Shown: positions 50,201 to 58,720, counted from the stretch's first letter. The stretch: 64,000 bases of DNA from Selenomonas sp. AB3002 (GCF_000702545.1 NZ_JNIO01000008.1:1550001-1614000), one strand, 5' to 3'. The notes: generated from the sequence alone by a model not told the origin. Translations and numbers: made by a program.

Positions 50201-50901
50201 TCCTCGTAGATGACCGCCGTATGCTCCGGGTACTCTGCCGCCCGCTGACGGAAAAGCTCCACTATGGTGGTCTGACGGTCATATTCCCGAGCATTGTCAT
50301 TGAAGGCATCCAGTCTCTGCCTGGTTTCTGCCGAAGACACCTGAACCTTGCTCAGGGACGGAGCCGCCCGCAGGCTCTGGAGGATTTCCCTCCAGGCCAG
50401 GAGCAGTTCCCGGATGAGGGCCTGGCTGTACCTGCCCTCATCATAGCAGATAGAGAGCTCGCCACCGCCAGCGCAGAAGCCCAGGGCATATCTGTCACCC
50501 GGTACCCAGCCGCGCTCCGCCTCAAGGCAGAGAACCATCCCCCGGCCCGGCTCCCAACCCAAAAGTTCCGCTATTTCCTCCTCCTGCCAGGCAAAGTTCC
50601 CTGCTTCCTCCAGCCAGCCTTGCACCCGTGAAATGAGGCTCTCTGGAGAATCCTCCCCCTGCCAGCTGAGACGCACCGGCCTAAGGCACTCTCCCTGCTG
50701 CAGGAGAAACGCGCCCTCCTGCAGCCCTCCGTATAGCCCCAACAAAAGCAGCAGGCTTGCCGACAACTCCGCAGCATCACTTGCCGCAGTCAAGTTCAGG
50801 GCTTGACGCCTCCACCCGCCTGGCTCCCTGCCATCAGGCAGGGGCAGGCATTCCGGGCTTTCTTCGGACAGATACCTGTCACACCACACTTCTTTATTCA
50901 T
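47284..50901 (-). CDS. Non-ribosomal peptide synthetase, partial C-A-PCP-C
   Basis: The 1,205-residue protein begins with about 190 residues resembling the last part of a condensation domain. An adenylation domain follows (YTSGTTGVPKGV, FDGSLADMYPIL, NEYGPTEATV, YRTGDIVRYLTDG, NQNGKLNKKALP, roughly residues 205-705). Next is a carrier domain with DFFQAGGDSLS (Ser is the pantetheine site), then a complete condensation domain with LHPIIDGDS in place of HHxxxDG (the second His and the DG are kept). No thioesterase or reductase domain follows. I do not predict the amino acid. It overlaps no gene and is 16 bases after the STAS-condensation gene. Confidence 0.93.
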   Translation of the reverse strand: MNKEVWCDRYLSEESPECLPLPDGREPGGWRRQALNLTAASDAAELSASLLLLLGLYGGLQEGAFLLQQGECLRPVRLSWQGEDSPESLISRVQGWLEEAGNFAWQEEEIAELLGWEPGRGMVLCLEAERGWVPGDRYALGFCAGGGELSICYDEGRYSQALIRELLLAWREILQSLRAAPSLSKVQVSSAETRQRLDAFNDNAREYDRQTTIVELFRQRAAEYPEHTAVIYEERAYTYAQVEDLTDRLAAYLARQGLGRGDRVAVFIPRSEYMVIASLGVLKAGCAYEPLDPNYPDERLSFMARDAEVKLIIVADELKARLENFPEYKGLVLTISEAASLPEAAEEEIKAMEGPKPEDLFILIYTSGTTGVPKGVRLLHSNLMAYAAWYRRYYAPTPETRVSCYNSYGFDGSLADMYPILTVGGAVVIVPEEKKLDLPALAELIRRHNISISDMPSQVGRQFALTMDCPSLRYIVGGGEKLVSFQPVYPYILANEYGPTEATVSVTCYNMTKYEADVPIGTPNDNTDIYIVDGYGRRVPPGALGELWIAGPQVAGGYLNRPEKTREVFVPNPFSTDPDYATAYRTGDIVRYLTDGNIQFVGRRDGLVKIRGFRVELSEVEGVIHDFPQVENAAVAAWDNPAGGKFIAAYVVSREPIDQEALADFIRERKPPYMVPAAIVQLDAIPRNQNGKLNKKALPVPELRGVSEEYVAPKNDTESELCRGFAAALGLERASAEEDFFQAGGDSLSIVRLLSECRELKLNFNLIYEGKTPAGIAALLAERSQQAAGEKKESHFFGPLQELHYDWGNSLEEGYGLHCDAYVTLDAVTDLERLAAAIEKVLLAHPAVDARLTEAEGGTLRWKQGDLQDLRPAVEEVSRAEYEALKPKLRQSRNKPDTRMFVMRLFAIKEEDGSLSKLFYFDFLHPIIDGDSIEIFLQDLDAAYRGEEVQPEEYSIFDYYDEIEAKLGTEAYKKEQQWNHDFVRSFTSRLSEMPGDLDPKGENDTKDIFVPIHVDLAAVDAFTKAQGITDGTLTAAAFGLLQGRNNGEQAGVVLTIYNGRDDIRFERTMGAIYRHYPLCVSWDENMGAGDFVRQTQENVLLCRRHALYEGDPVPLIVAFSYQGEDMDTGFDFCGGRAEYEEIEDFEEENFDFFVHRRSDDFYVNLTYNTLEYSEAFVEKFLRNYARVIEGLAAGRKPADIIRELA

Positions 50902-50917
50902 GCTTCAAAACCTCTAC

Positions 50918-52510
50918 TCACAGCAGTTCTGCCAATTTCCGTTCACTATCCTGCAGGGCCACGGTCATTTTTTCCACCTGGCTGGTAAAGTTCTCCATGG
51001 CCTTGTGGGAATAGCAGTCAGGATCGTAATCCAGCACCAGAGAATAGGTACCATCATCATGGGCATTCAGCTCAATATCAAGAGTATTTTCCGCTGCGGA
51101 GATTTCGTTGGCCGGCATTTCCTCAATGACAGCCTGGGTGTCCCCCAGCTTCATGCCTCCCCGGCGTCCCATACTGCCCTTCTGAAGGATAAAGCAGGCA
51201 CAGCCTGTTTCCATGCCTTCTTCGTAAACCTTATCCAGTCCCTTCCTGTACTGGACAGCCTCAGCTATACGAGCCTCAAGCCTGGGCAGGAACTGGCCCA
51301 CGGTCATCTCGCCATCAAAATCCCAGCGCAGGGGGAACTGATCCAGCATCAAGCCCATGAGGCGCCGCTCAGACGAGGTGGCCCGACCATTGTGGACCCA
51401 GCTGATGATAGCATCCCTGCGCCCGGCTGACCTGGCAATAGCCAGCATTGCGGCCGCCATGAAAAAAGTGTTCTCATTGAAATCACGGCCCTTGAAAAAC
51501 TCTTTCTCTATCCCCTTGAGGGGCGTTTCCATCTCATGGTCCGGCCCCGCTTCCCCATTACCTCCATCCATAGGTGGCAAGTGCCTTTCCTTATCAAAAC
51601 CGGCCAGCATAGCCTGCCAGTAAGCCCGCCCCTTCGTCAGCTCCTCCTCAGGCAGTTCTGCCTCCGCCTTGACATAGTCAGCATAGCTGGCAGGCTGGCG
51701 CTTGGCGGCTGCGGCCTCGTTGCCGTGGACATAGCGCTTCTCCAGCTCCCGCCAGAAGAGCAGGGCTATAGCCGTCCCGTCCATGATGGCATGATAAAAG
51801 TCCATGTAGATATACTTGGACTCAGGGGTCTTTATGATATTGACCCGGTAGAGGGGCCGGTCAATGAGGTCATAGGGCTGTCTGAGCTCCTGCTTGCGCT
51901 CCTCCAGTCCCTCTTCCGACAGGCTTTCCACATAAACCTTCGCCACCTCCCCGTCAAAGCGCTGGCAAAGTTCTCCTGTATCAGGATGGAACACCAGACG
52001 ACAGCGGAAGATGTCATAAGACTCCAAAAGACCGTTCACCGCTGCCGCCAACCGTTCCAGATCCACAGCAGGGTCCAGCCGCACCAAAGCGCCGGCATTC
52101 ATCATGGTAGACTTGGCCCGACGGAAATGGGTATCCGTCATCCAGCGCTGGATGGGACGCAGGGGATAATAAGCCCTGGTGGCAGAAGCCGGCTCCTCCC
52201 CCTCCCGAACGATGTGAATGAAGCGGGAGAAGTTGGTCATCTCAAAGACCTCCATCACAGCCTCCTGGGGGTAGAGCACCGTGAAGCTGCCTTCCTGGCT
52301 TTCCATGACCTTGGCTGCCTGCAGCAGGGAACGCAATCCCGCCGAAGAAAGATAGGTGACCCCGGAAATATCCAGCAGGAGTTCCTTCACCCCTTCCGTT
52401 GCCAGCAAGAATTCCTTATCAAAGACGTCCATGGCCAGCTTGTTGAACTCTCCTGTCAAAAACATAGTCAGGCGCTCTCCCTGACGTTCCTGCCTTATTG
52501 CAAAATCCAT
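50918..52510 (-). CDS. STAS domain fused to a condensation-like domain
   Basis: The 530-residue protein is a fusion. Residues 1-105 form a STAS (anti-anti-sigma) domain with LLLDISGVTYLSSAGLR, where the serines mark the phosphorylation site. Residues from about 115 resemble an NRPS condensation or acyltransferase domain (YYPLRPIQRWM, and DFYHAIMDGTA carrying the HxxxDG remnant with the catalytic His). I know of no characterised protein with this combination. It sits between a free STAS gene and the NRPS with 15-16 base gaps, so condensation activity may be gated by phosphorylation of its own STAS domain. That is inference. Confidence 0.85.
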   Translation of the reverse strand: MDFAIRQERQGERLTMFLTGEFNKLAMDVFDKEFLLATEGVKELLLDISGVTYLSSAGLRSLLQAAKVMESQEGSFTVLYPQEAVMEVFEMTNFSRFIHIVREGEEPASATRAYYPLRPIQRWMTDTHFRRAKSTMMNAGALVRLDPAVDLERLAAAVNGLLESYDIFRCRLVFHPDTGELCQRFDGEVAKVYVESLSEEGLEERKQELRQPYDLIDRPLYRVNIIKTPESKYIYMDFYHAIMDGTAIALLFWRELEKRYVHGNEAAAAKRQPASYADYVKAEAELPEEELTKGRAYWQAMLAGFDKERHLPPMDGGNGEAGPDHEMETPLKGIEKEFFKGRDFNENTFFMAAAMLAIARSAGRRDAIISWVHNGRATSSERRLMGLMLDQFPLRWDFDGEMTVGQFLPRLEARIAEAVQYRKGLDKVYEEGMETGCACFILQKGSMGRRGGMKLGDTQAVIEEMPANEISAAENTLDIELNAHDDGTYSLVLDYDPDCYSHKAMENFTSQVEKMTVALQDSERKLAELL

Positions 52511-52525
52511 GATGACTCCTCCTGT

Positions 52526-52867
52526 TTAAGCGTTTTCCAACTCTTCCGCCGACGAGTAGATATTAACAAACATATCCAACCTGGCCATTTCCAAAATCTC
52601 CTTCACCATGCCCCCAGGTGATACCACTGAAAAGGGCTTCCCTGCCTGCCCGGCTGTGCTGGCCAGCTTCAGGATGGTCCTGATGCCGGCACTGGAAAGA
52701 TATGACAGGGCTGACAGGTCAAGGGCCAGCTTCCGGCAGCCAGCCAGGAGATCTTCCCCTTTTGCCGCTGTCTCCTCTGCAGTGAGGCGGTCCAGCCGCC
52801 CCTGCAGGTGCCAAAGGAGCCAGCCGTTTATTTCTTCACTGCTGTAGCTGATAGGTAAATCAGACAT
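52526..52867 (-). CDS. STAS-domain anti-anti-sigma-like protein
   Basis: The 113-residue protein is a free STAS domain: WLLWHLQGRLDRLTAEE, LALDLSALSYLSSAGIR (phosphorylatable Ser in the SSAG loop) and VVSPGGMVKEILEMARL. Such proteins are dephosphorylated by SpoIIE/RsbU-type phosphatases and then capture an RsbW-like partner. Both partners are encoded in the same operon, the phosphatase 8 bases upstream and the HATPase in the MATE fusion. No sigma factor gene is present. Confidence 0.93.
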   Translation of the reverse strand: MSDLPISYSSEEINGWLLWHLQGRLDRLTAEETAAKGEDLLAGCRKLALDLSALSYLSSAGIRTILKLASTAGQAGKPFSVVSPGGMVKEILEMARLDMFVNIYSSAEELENA

Positions 52868-52875
52868 AAATCCTC

Positions 52876-55104
52876 CTACTTCCTATTCCTTTTACCATAG
52901 GCGAGGGCCAGCATGGTGATATCATCCGACTGGCTGGCCTCCCCCACAAAGGAGGCCAGGACCTCCCGAACCGCCTCCAGCTGCTCCCCGGCTCCCTGGC
53001 CGGACTTTGCTGAAAGCACCTCCTGCAGGCGCTGCTCACCGAAGAAGTCCTCCGCTGCATCCATGGCCTCCGTCACCCCGTCTGTGTAGAGGAAGAGGGA
53101 GTCCCCTGGCTGCAGGAGCAGGTCCTCGGCCACAAAGGACATGCCCCCTCTCACACCCAGCATGGGATTTGGGGCCTTGGGCAGATAAACTGCCAGGCCC
53201 GCCCTGCAGATGAGCGGGGGATTGTGCCCTGCATTGACATAGATAAACCGCCCCGTGGGCAAGTGCAGTATCCCTATGAAGGCCGTCACAAACATGAAGG
53301 TGGTGTTGCTCTGGGCCAGGGCATCATTGGCCTCCGCCACTGCCCGGGCCAGGTCCTTTTCATTCCGCCGCAGCAGCACCTGGTCCTTCAGCAAGGTCTT
53401 GGCCATGACCATGAAAAGAGCCGCAGGCACGCCTTTGTCAGACACATCAGCCACAGTAACGGCCAAAAGGTCCTCATCCAGGAAGTAGAAATCATAGAGA
53501 TCTCCCCCTACCTCCTTGGCAGGCTGCATGAAAGCGCTGAGGTCGAAATCCCCTCTCAAGGCGGAGGCCTTCAAGGGCGCAGGCAAAAGCCCCGCCTGAA
53601 TCCTGGCTGCCACCTCCAGCTCCGTCCTGGCTCTCTCCTCCTTGGCCGCAGCCTGGGAAAGCCTTTGGACATTGTCCTTCAATTCTTCCGTCATTTCATT
53701 GAAGCAGGAGGCCAGCTCCTCCACCTCGTTGCCGGTGTGGATTTCCAGCTTCTTGTCCAGATTGCCCTCCGCTATCTCCTGAACCCCCTCCGCCAGAGCG
53801 CGGATAGGACGGAGGATACGGTCAGCCAGAGCGCCGCTGGTGAAAAAGGCTGCCAATGCCAGCAGGCCAAGCAGCAACAAGACTTTTCCCGCCATCCAGG
53901 CAAAATCCTGATTGAGCGTGTCGTAGAAATCCTTCATCTCCTCATGAACCAGGGCCGTCACTTCCTGGGCCGGCGCCAGGACCTCATCCCGACCAATGAG
54001 AGCCCCAAAGCTCCAGCCTACAATATGCATGGGAGCAAAAGCCAGATAGTATTCCTGCCCATCTACCAGCACCTTCACCACATCGCTCTCCCCGGCAGTC
54101 ATGCGCCGGGCGGCTTCTGCCAAAGTAGGCTCAGAGTTCTCCCGCAGGTCTGCACCCTGAAGATTAGGAGCCAGCAGCCCCTCGCCCTCGGAGGACAGCA
54201 CCACCCGTCCCTTGCCATTCAGGCAGAAACTGATGCCAGTCCTGCCAATGGAGACCTGCTTGACCTGACTCTGCAAATCCTCGATGCTGCCGTTGATACC
54301 TATCACACCAGCAAACCCTTCCTCATCGTAGTAAGGAGTGGCAAAGCTCAGCGCCAGAAAGCCCTCCTCACCCATGAAGACATCCGTAAAGACGTTTCTC
54401 CCCTTGGCTTGGGCTGCCTGGTACCAGGGACGCTGCCTGGCATCGTATTGCTCCAGGAATGACGTCCTGGCCTCCGGCGAAGGATAGATACTCTGCCCCG
54501 GTTCCCCTGGGAGGACGTCCACGCAGATGGAATACCCCTTGCGGGAAGCAACGACAAGCGAGGTGCGGCACCCCATATATGACTTGGCCATGGGTACCAG
54601 CATATCCGCGAAATTAGCGGCCCGGCTAATCTCTGCCGCCAAATCCGCTCCCACTCCCTCAGCTGCCAACTGAGGGCTGTAATGGAGATAGGCCGTACCG
54701 GAAGCAATATCTGCCACCTCTCTGTCATTGACCAGCTTCCCTTCCCCATATTTATCCCGGGACTGCATCATCATGGTCATACTGTCAGCCAGGAGCTCCG
54801 CATCGGCGCTATTAACTGCCAATTCCCTGTCAATATGGGCTGCCTCATTCTCCACCGCTGACTTCAGCCAGGCTCTGGTACGCTTCTTGGCCGTGTTTCC
54901 CACAGACTCTGCCACTACTTCCTCTATGTCCCGGCCTTCATCTTCCAAAGATTCCTGCAAGCCATGCATAGAATAGCCAAACAGCATGAGAGTTGCCACA
55001 AAGGTGCCAATGCCGCAAGCCAGCACCAAAAACAGCAACTGCCGCCTGATGCTGGCCCGGCTGTAATCTGCCATACGTCGAAGCCAGGTTCTTATCCCCT
55101 TCAC
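52876..55104 (-). CDS. Membrane SpoIIE/RsbU-type phosphatase with Cache sensor
   Basis: The 742-residue protein begins with a membrane helix (about residues 22-45) and a large extracytoplasmic double-Cache-like domain (GVIGINGSIEDLQSQ, YYLAFAPMHIVGWSFG). A second membrane helix (about 405-425), HAMP, and a PP2C-type SpoIIE domain follow, with metal-site motifs KEVGGDLYDF, VADVSDKGVPAALFM and LYTDGVTEAMD. It should dephosphorylate STAS proteins in response to an external small molecule. Translation probably starts at a GTG ten bases after GGGGAG. It is the first gene of the five-gene operon. Confidence 0.93.
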   Translation of the reverse strand: MKGIRTWLRRMADYSRASIRRQLLFLVLACGIGTFVATLMLFGYSMHGLQESLEDEGRDIEEVVAESVGNTAKKRTRAWLKSAVENEAAHIDRELAVNSADAELLADSMTMMMQSRDKYGEGKLVNDREVADIASGTAYLHYSPQLAAEGVGADLAAEISRAANFADMLVPMAKSYMGCRTSLVVASRKGYSICVDVLPGEPGQSIYPSPEARTSFLEQYDARQRPWYQAAQAKGRNVFTDVFMGEEGFLALSFATPYYDEEGFAGVIGINGSIEDLQSQVKQVSIGRTGISFCLNGKGRVVLSSEGEGLLAPNLQGADLRENSEPTLAEAARRMTAGESDVVKVLVDGQEYYLAFAPMHIVGWSFGALIGRDEVLAPAQEVTALVHEEMKDFYDTLNQDFAWMAGKVLLLLGLLALAAFFTSGALADRILRPIRALAEGVQEIAEGNLDKKLEIHTGNEVEELASCFNEMTEELKDNVQRLSQAAAKEERARTELEVAARIQAGLLPAPLKASALRGDFDLSAFMQPAKEVGGDLYDFYFLDEDLLAVTVADVSDKGVPAALFMVMAKTLLKDQVLLRRNEKDLARAVAEANDALAQSNTTFMFVTAFIGILHLPTGRFIYVNAGHNPPLICRAGLAVYLPKAPNPMLGVRGGMSFVAEDLLLQPGDSLFLYTDGVTEAMDAAEDFFGEQRLQEVLSAKSGQGAGEQLEAVREVLASFVGEASQSDDITMLALAYGKRNRK

Positions 55105-55306
55105 GCTCTAGATTCTCCCCTTCACTTTTCTATCAGCAAACAAATCTATCTGGCAAATATTCTCCTTGCTTATGGCAAATTCCTGCCCCCGGCAGGGGGA
55201 ACCTGAAAGAAGATTCATCAGTATAGCTAATTTATTGAAAATATGCTATGCTTGAGCCATAAAAAGACGTCTGAGCCAGGCAAAAACAAGGAAAGGAGCC
55301 GTGAAA
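55105..55306. other. Divergent intergenic region
   Basis: About 200 bases between the phosphatase gene and the divergent AAA/nuclease gene. It must hold both promoters; AT-rich sequence with TATACT at about 55214-55219 (minus strand) is a possible -10 box for the NRPS operon. A short CCCCCTGCCGGGGG hairpin lies near 55183-55200. No gene is seen. Confidence 0.35.
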
Positions 55307-56884
55307 ATGAAGGATTTGAACAGAAAACTGCCCATAGGGGTGCAGAGCTTCGATATTTTGCGACAGGAAAACTTCCTGTATGTTGACAAGACAAGCTACA
55401 TATATGATTTGGCACATTCCGGACGGCAATACTTCCTCAGCCGCCCCCGTCGTTTCGGCAAGAGCCTGTTCCTCTCCACCCTGGCTGCTTATTGGGAGGG
55501 GAAGAAAGAACTCTTTGCTGGACTCTCCATTGAGAAAATGGAAGAAGGCAGCGAAAACGCCTTTCAGCCCTATCCAGTATTTTACTTTGACTTCAACGGG
55601 GAGAACTATCAGCAGGATACGGCCCTGGAGGATGCTTTGGACAAAATGCTGCAGAAATGGGAGGCCCTGTATGACTGTGTCCCCCAAGGCTCCCTGAGCG
55701 CCCGCTTCCAGACCCTGCTTATGAAAGCTAAAGCAGAAACCGGCAAAAAATGTGTGGTGCTGGTGGACGAATATGATAAACCTCTCCTAGAGGTACTTGA
55801 AAACAAGGAACGCGAAGAGCATAACAAAGCAGTATTCAAAGGCTTCTTCGGCACTCTGAAAAGTTACGATGCCTATCTGCAGTTCGTCTTCATCACCGGG
55901 GTCACGAAATTCAGCCAGGTTAGCATTTTCAGTGATCTGAACCAGCTGGAGGACATTTCCTTTGATGAGGAATACAGCGCCATCTGCGGGCTGACCCAGG
56001 AAGAAATAGAGCAGAATTTCCAGCTGGAACTGAAGCAGCTGGCCGAAAAGCACAAGCTGACAGAAGATGAGGCCCTGCAGAAACTGGCCGCCATGTACGA
56101 CGGCTACCACTTCTTCCCCGGCTGCCCCGGCCTTTACAATCCCTTCAGTCTGCTAAATGCCCTCAAGAAACGGCAGTTCAAAGCCTTCTGGTTCTCCACC
56201 GGCACCCCCACCTTCCTGGTAAAACGGGTGCAGGAAGCCCGGCTGAATGCCAATCGCTTCACAGACAAAACCCTTTGCGCTGATATGGACGCTCTGACAG
56301 ACTACCGCTACGAAAATCCCGACCCCGTACCCCTGCTCTACCAGACTGGCTATCTGACCATCCAGGGCTTCAACGAGCGCCGCCAGGTCTACATCCTTGG
56401 CTTCCCCAATGACGAAGTAAAATACGCTTTTTTGAAAAGCCTCCTGCCCGCCTACACTCCCGCCGCCATAGCAAACCGCGGCACAGATGTCTTCGCCCTC
56501 TGCGACTGCCTGGAGGCAGGGGATACTGATGGTGCCAGAGACATCCTAACCGCCCTCTTCGCCGGCATCCCCTATACCACAGACGCTGCTCCCTTCGAAC
56601 ACTACTTCCAGTCCGTACTCTACATCGTCTTCACCCTGCTGGGCCAGTTCGTGCAATGCGAAGTACACAGCAGCCGGGGCAGGGCCGACTGCATACTGGA
56701 AACGGAAGAGTTCATCTACATCTTTGAATTCAAGCTGGACAAATCAGCCCAGGAGGCCCTGGCCCAGATAGAGGAAAAAGTCTACGCCGCCCCCTTCGCA
56801 GCCGACCAGCGGCAGCTCTTCAAGATTGGCGTGAGCTTCGATTCTGAAAAAAGGAATTTGTCGGAATGGCTGGTGAAAGCATAA
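55307..56884 (+). CDS. AAA-ATPase-like/PD-(D/E)XK nuclease-like protein (DUF1703 type)
   Basis: About 525 residues. An N-terminal AAA-ATPase-like domain has Walker A RPRRFGKSLFLSTL and Walker B VVLVDEYDKPLLE. The C-terminus is a PDDEXK_9-like region (SSRGRADCILETEEFIYIFE followed by FK), keeping the D and ExK nuclease positions. These proteins are abundant in anaerobic gut bacteria and their function is not established; roles in DNA repair, restriction or phage response are suggested by fold only. I start at the ATG after GAAAGGAG rather than at the GTG. A terminator follows. Confidence 0.9.
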   Translation: MKDLNRKLPIGVQSFDILRQENFLYVDKTSYIYDLAHSGRQYFLSRPRRFGKSLFLSTLAAYWEGKKELFAGLSIEKMEEGSENAFQPYPVFYFDFNGENYQQDTALEDALDKMLQKWEALYDCVPQGSLSARFQTLLMKAKAETGKKCVVLVDEYDKPLLEVLENKEREEHNKAVFKGFFGTLKSYDAYLQFVFITGVTKFSQVSIFSDLNQLEDISFDEEYSAICGLTQEEIEQNFQLELKQLAEKHKLTEDEALQKLAAMYDGYHFFPGCPGLYNPFSLLNALKKRQFKAFWFSTGTPTFLVKRVQEARLNANRFTDKTLCADMDALTDYRYENPDPVPLLYQTGYLTIQGFNERRQVYILGFPNDEVKYAFLKSLLPAYTPAAIANRGTDVFALCDCLEAGDTDGARDILTALFAGIPYTTDAAPFEHYFQSVLYIVFTLLGQFVQCEVHSSRGRADCILETEEFIYIFEFKLDKSAQEALAQIEEKVYAAPFAADQRQLFKIGVSFDSEKRNLSEWLVKA

Positions 56885-56900
56885 AAATAGATATGTACAT

Positions 56901-56932
56901 AAAAAAGGACTCCGAACTTTGGAGTCCTTTTT
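56901..56932. terminator. Bidirectional intrinsic terminator
   Basis: AAAAAAGGACTCC and GGAGTCCTTTTT form a symmetrical stem with A and T tracts on both sides, between two convergent coding regions. Confidence 0.85.
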
Positions 56933-56942
56933 CGTGACCATA

Positions 56943-57475
56943 TTACACATTCATTTGATTCTCACGTAATTCCCGATAAACTTCATCTGCAAAAATCCCC
57001 ATAGCCTGATGCTTGATGCCTTCATTGCTCAGAAGCAGTGAAAAGAAGTCCTGATTTTGTTCATAACCCTCCACTAAAATATCATCCAGCTGGTTGTAGA
57101 AGGAAATCTCAAAGTTCGAGGCGGTATTATTCCTCGCGCTGGCTTTGAGGTCATCTGATTTCAGCATGATGTCGCGCAGCTGCAACATGGACTTGACGGC
57201 AACATCCCGGTCAAAATTCTGTCCCGTGCGACTGTTGATTTCATCTATAATCTCGGACAGTTTCTGATAAACCTCAGGCGATACGTTGATGTTATCTGGA
57301 ACCGGCAATTTGACAATGGGATAAGGAACAATATCTTCCTTAACATACATCCCAGTCTTCTCCTGCTTGAAGTCGCTGGCGGTTATCTTGCCCTTATTTT
57401 GATGAAAATGATCGGATTCTATATCAACAAAAGCGAACTCCGCATATTTGCCCGTTATTTCCTGAGGAGCGGCTG
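56943..57475 (-). pseudogene. C-terminal fragment of a type I restriction HsdR
   Basis: About 175 residues (EITGKYAEFAFVDIESDHFH to DEVYRELR) match the C-terminal helical domain of EcoR124-type HsdR, with NVSPEVYQKLSEIIDEINSR and GYEQNQDFFSLLLSNEGIKH. The rest of the roughly 1,000-residue enzyme is absent. Its upstream end runs out of frame into the amidinotransferase gene. It is of a different HsdR type from the intact gene at 28-30 kb. Confidence 0.75.
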
Positions 57476-58492
57476 TGTGCTGCAACGGAAAGCTCCCCCC
57501 GCGAATCTCGACAATTTATAATCTATATATTCGACTTTTATACCGCGTTTCTCCAATTCCTTGCCTACGGTATCTTTGAACACAATATCCGTTATATAGG
57601 TGTGATCGTCAATGGGCAGTCCGTTGGTTGCCAACGCTTGCGCTTCGTCTTTGCTGACGGTGATTTTGTCCCACGATTTTAACTCCGTCGGCAAACCTTC
57701 GGGCATAGCCTCTTCGCATACAATCATTAAACCGTCTCTCGGAAAACTCAGTATGCAATCAAGATGCAAAATATCATTATCCATCTTGACTTCGACAACG
57801 TTATAACCGAAATGTTTCAAATAGTTTCTGAGCCATACGACACCTGCATGGTTGGTAGCTCGTCCCGAATTTCCCACAAAAACGGTTTTCTTGTAAACCA
57901 ACACGTCGCCGCCCTCAAGAAACGGCCCGACCGTTGAATCATTGCCTTCCGAGATATCCGCTTGCGGTATTGACACATAATAGCAACCGCTTTTTTCTGC
58001 TTCTTTTTGTAAAATGGGTCTAATCGGAAGAACTTCCAGTCTGCGATAGAGCGAGAACAATGAACATTCGATAATATGATTACCGATTGTTATGAACGGA
58101 TCTCTTGCAAAAAAGTTGGTGATACCTGCGGCTTCTGTGTAACCGTTCTCAACATTTCCAAGCATTTTCTCGTAATCCGTGAGCAAACGCGGTCTTTGCA
58201 CTTCGACGCCGTATTTTTCCAGCACTTCTTTCAGATTTTCCCGTTCGAGTGCCCACGCCTTCATATATTCATCCGTCACTTCCGGAACCTTAGCGTTAGC
58301 ATCAACATATTTTAGAATGTTCTTTCCGAGCACAACCTCCGTCTGTGTCAGCACTACGCGTTTGAGGGGAGCAAATTCGCTTTCCACGAAAACCGTTTCC
58401 GCCGCAAAAGCGGTATTCATCCCTCCGGCTGTGCATGGCGCGACTGTTGCCAAAAGCGCGCAACCCATCATCGAAAACAACTTTTTTTTCAT
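57455..58492 (-). CDS. Exported amidinotransferase/dimethylargininase-family protein
   Basis: The 345-residue protein begins with a signal peptide (MKKKLFSMMGCALLATVAPC, cleavage after AFAA). It continues as a pentein-fold enzyme: NFFARDPFITIGNHIIE, PFLEGGDVLVYKKTVFVG, HLDCILSFPRDG, and a C-terminal GGAFRCSTQPL with the expected nucleophilic Cys. Relatives include amidinotransferases and arginine or dimethylarginine hydrolases; the exact reaction is unclear. Export is unusual for this family. Base usage differs from the GC-rich backbone, which suggests transfer. SD AAGGAGG supports the start. Confidence 0.85.
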   Translation of the reverse strand: MKKKLFSMMGCALLATVAPCTAGGMNTAFAAETVFVESEFAPLKRVVLTQTEVVLGKNILKYVDANAKVPEVTDEYMKAWALERENLKEVLEKYGVEVQRPRLLTDYEKMLGNVENGYTEAAGITNFFARDPFITIGNHIIECSLFSLYRRLEVLPIRPILQKEAEKSGCYYVSIPQADISEGNDSTVGPFLEGGDVLVYKKTVFVGNSGRATNHAGVVWLRNYLKHFGYNVVEVKMDNDILHLDCILSFPRDGLMIVCEEAMPEGLPTELKSWDKITVSKDEAQALATNGLPIDDHTYITDIVFKDTVGKELEKRGIKVEYIDYKLSRFAGGAFRCSTQPLLRK

Positions 58493-58504
58493 CTGTTTGC
58501 CTCC

Positions 58505-58720
58505 TTAAAGTGTAGTATACCTAAAAACCGTTCTTTTCCAGGCTGCCGACAAATTCAAAACAATGGATGTGTAAGTGAACAGAGCCTTGACAGGAATCCC
58601 CTTGAGCTTCGTGCCTCCGCACTTGCTCAAAAGGCTTATTACTCCATAGGCAGTGAGAAAGTTCAAGATTGAAACAGAAACTTTCTTTTCATCAGCGGAT
58701 TCAAGTGATACAATAGACAT
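58505..58720 (-). pseudogene. IS4-type transposase N-terminal remnant
   Basis: A 70-residue frame beginning MSIVSLESADEKKVSVSI and containing SLLSKCGGTKLKGIPVKALF resembles the start of an IS4-superfamily transposase and then ends. An inverted-repeat-like GAAGTTTGAGTTTT at about 58848-58861 lies 130 bases upstream and resembles the end of the intact IS4 element at 22571-22582. The 3' part of the element is gone. Confidence 0.6.

Noticed and set aside
47137-50631. Plus-strand open frame of 1,164 codons opposite the NRPS
   Set aside because: Antisense shadow of the NRPS gene. No domain is recognisable, while the minus strand shows all adenylation and carrier motifs.
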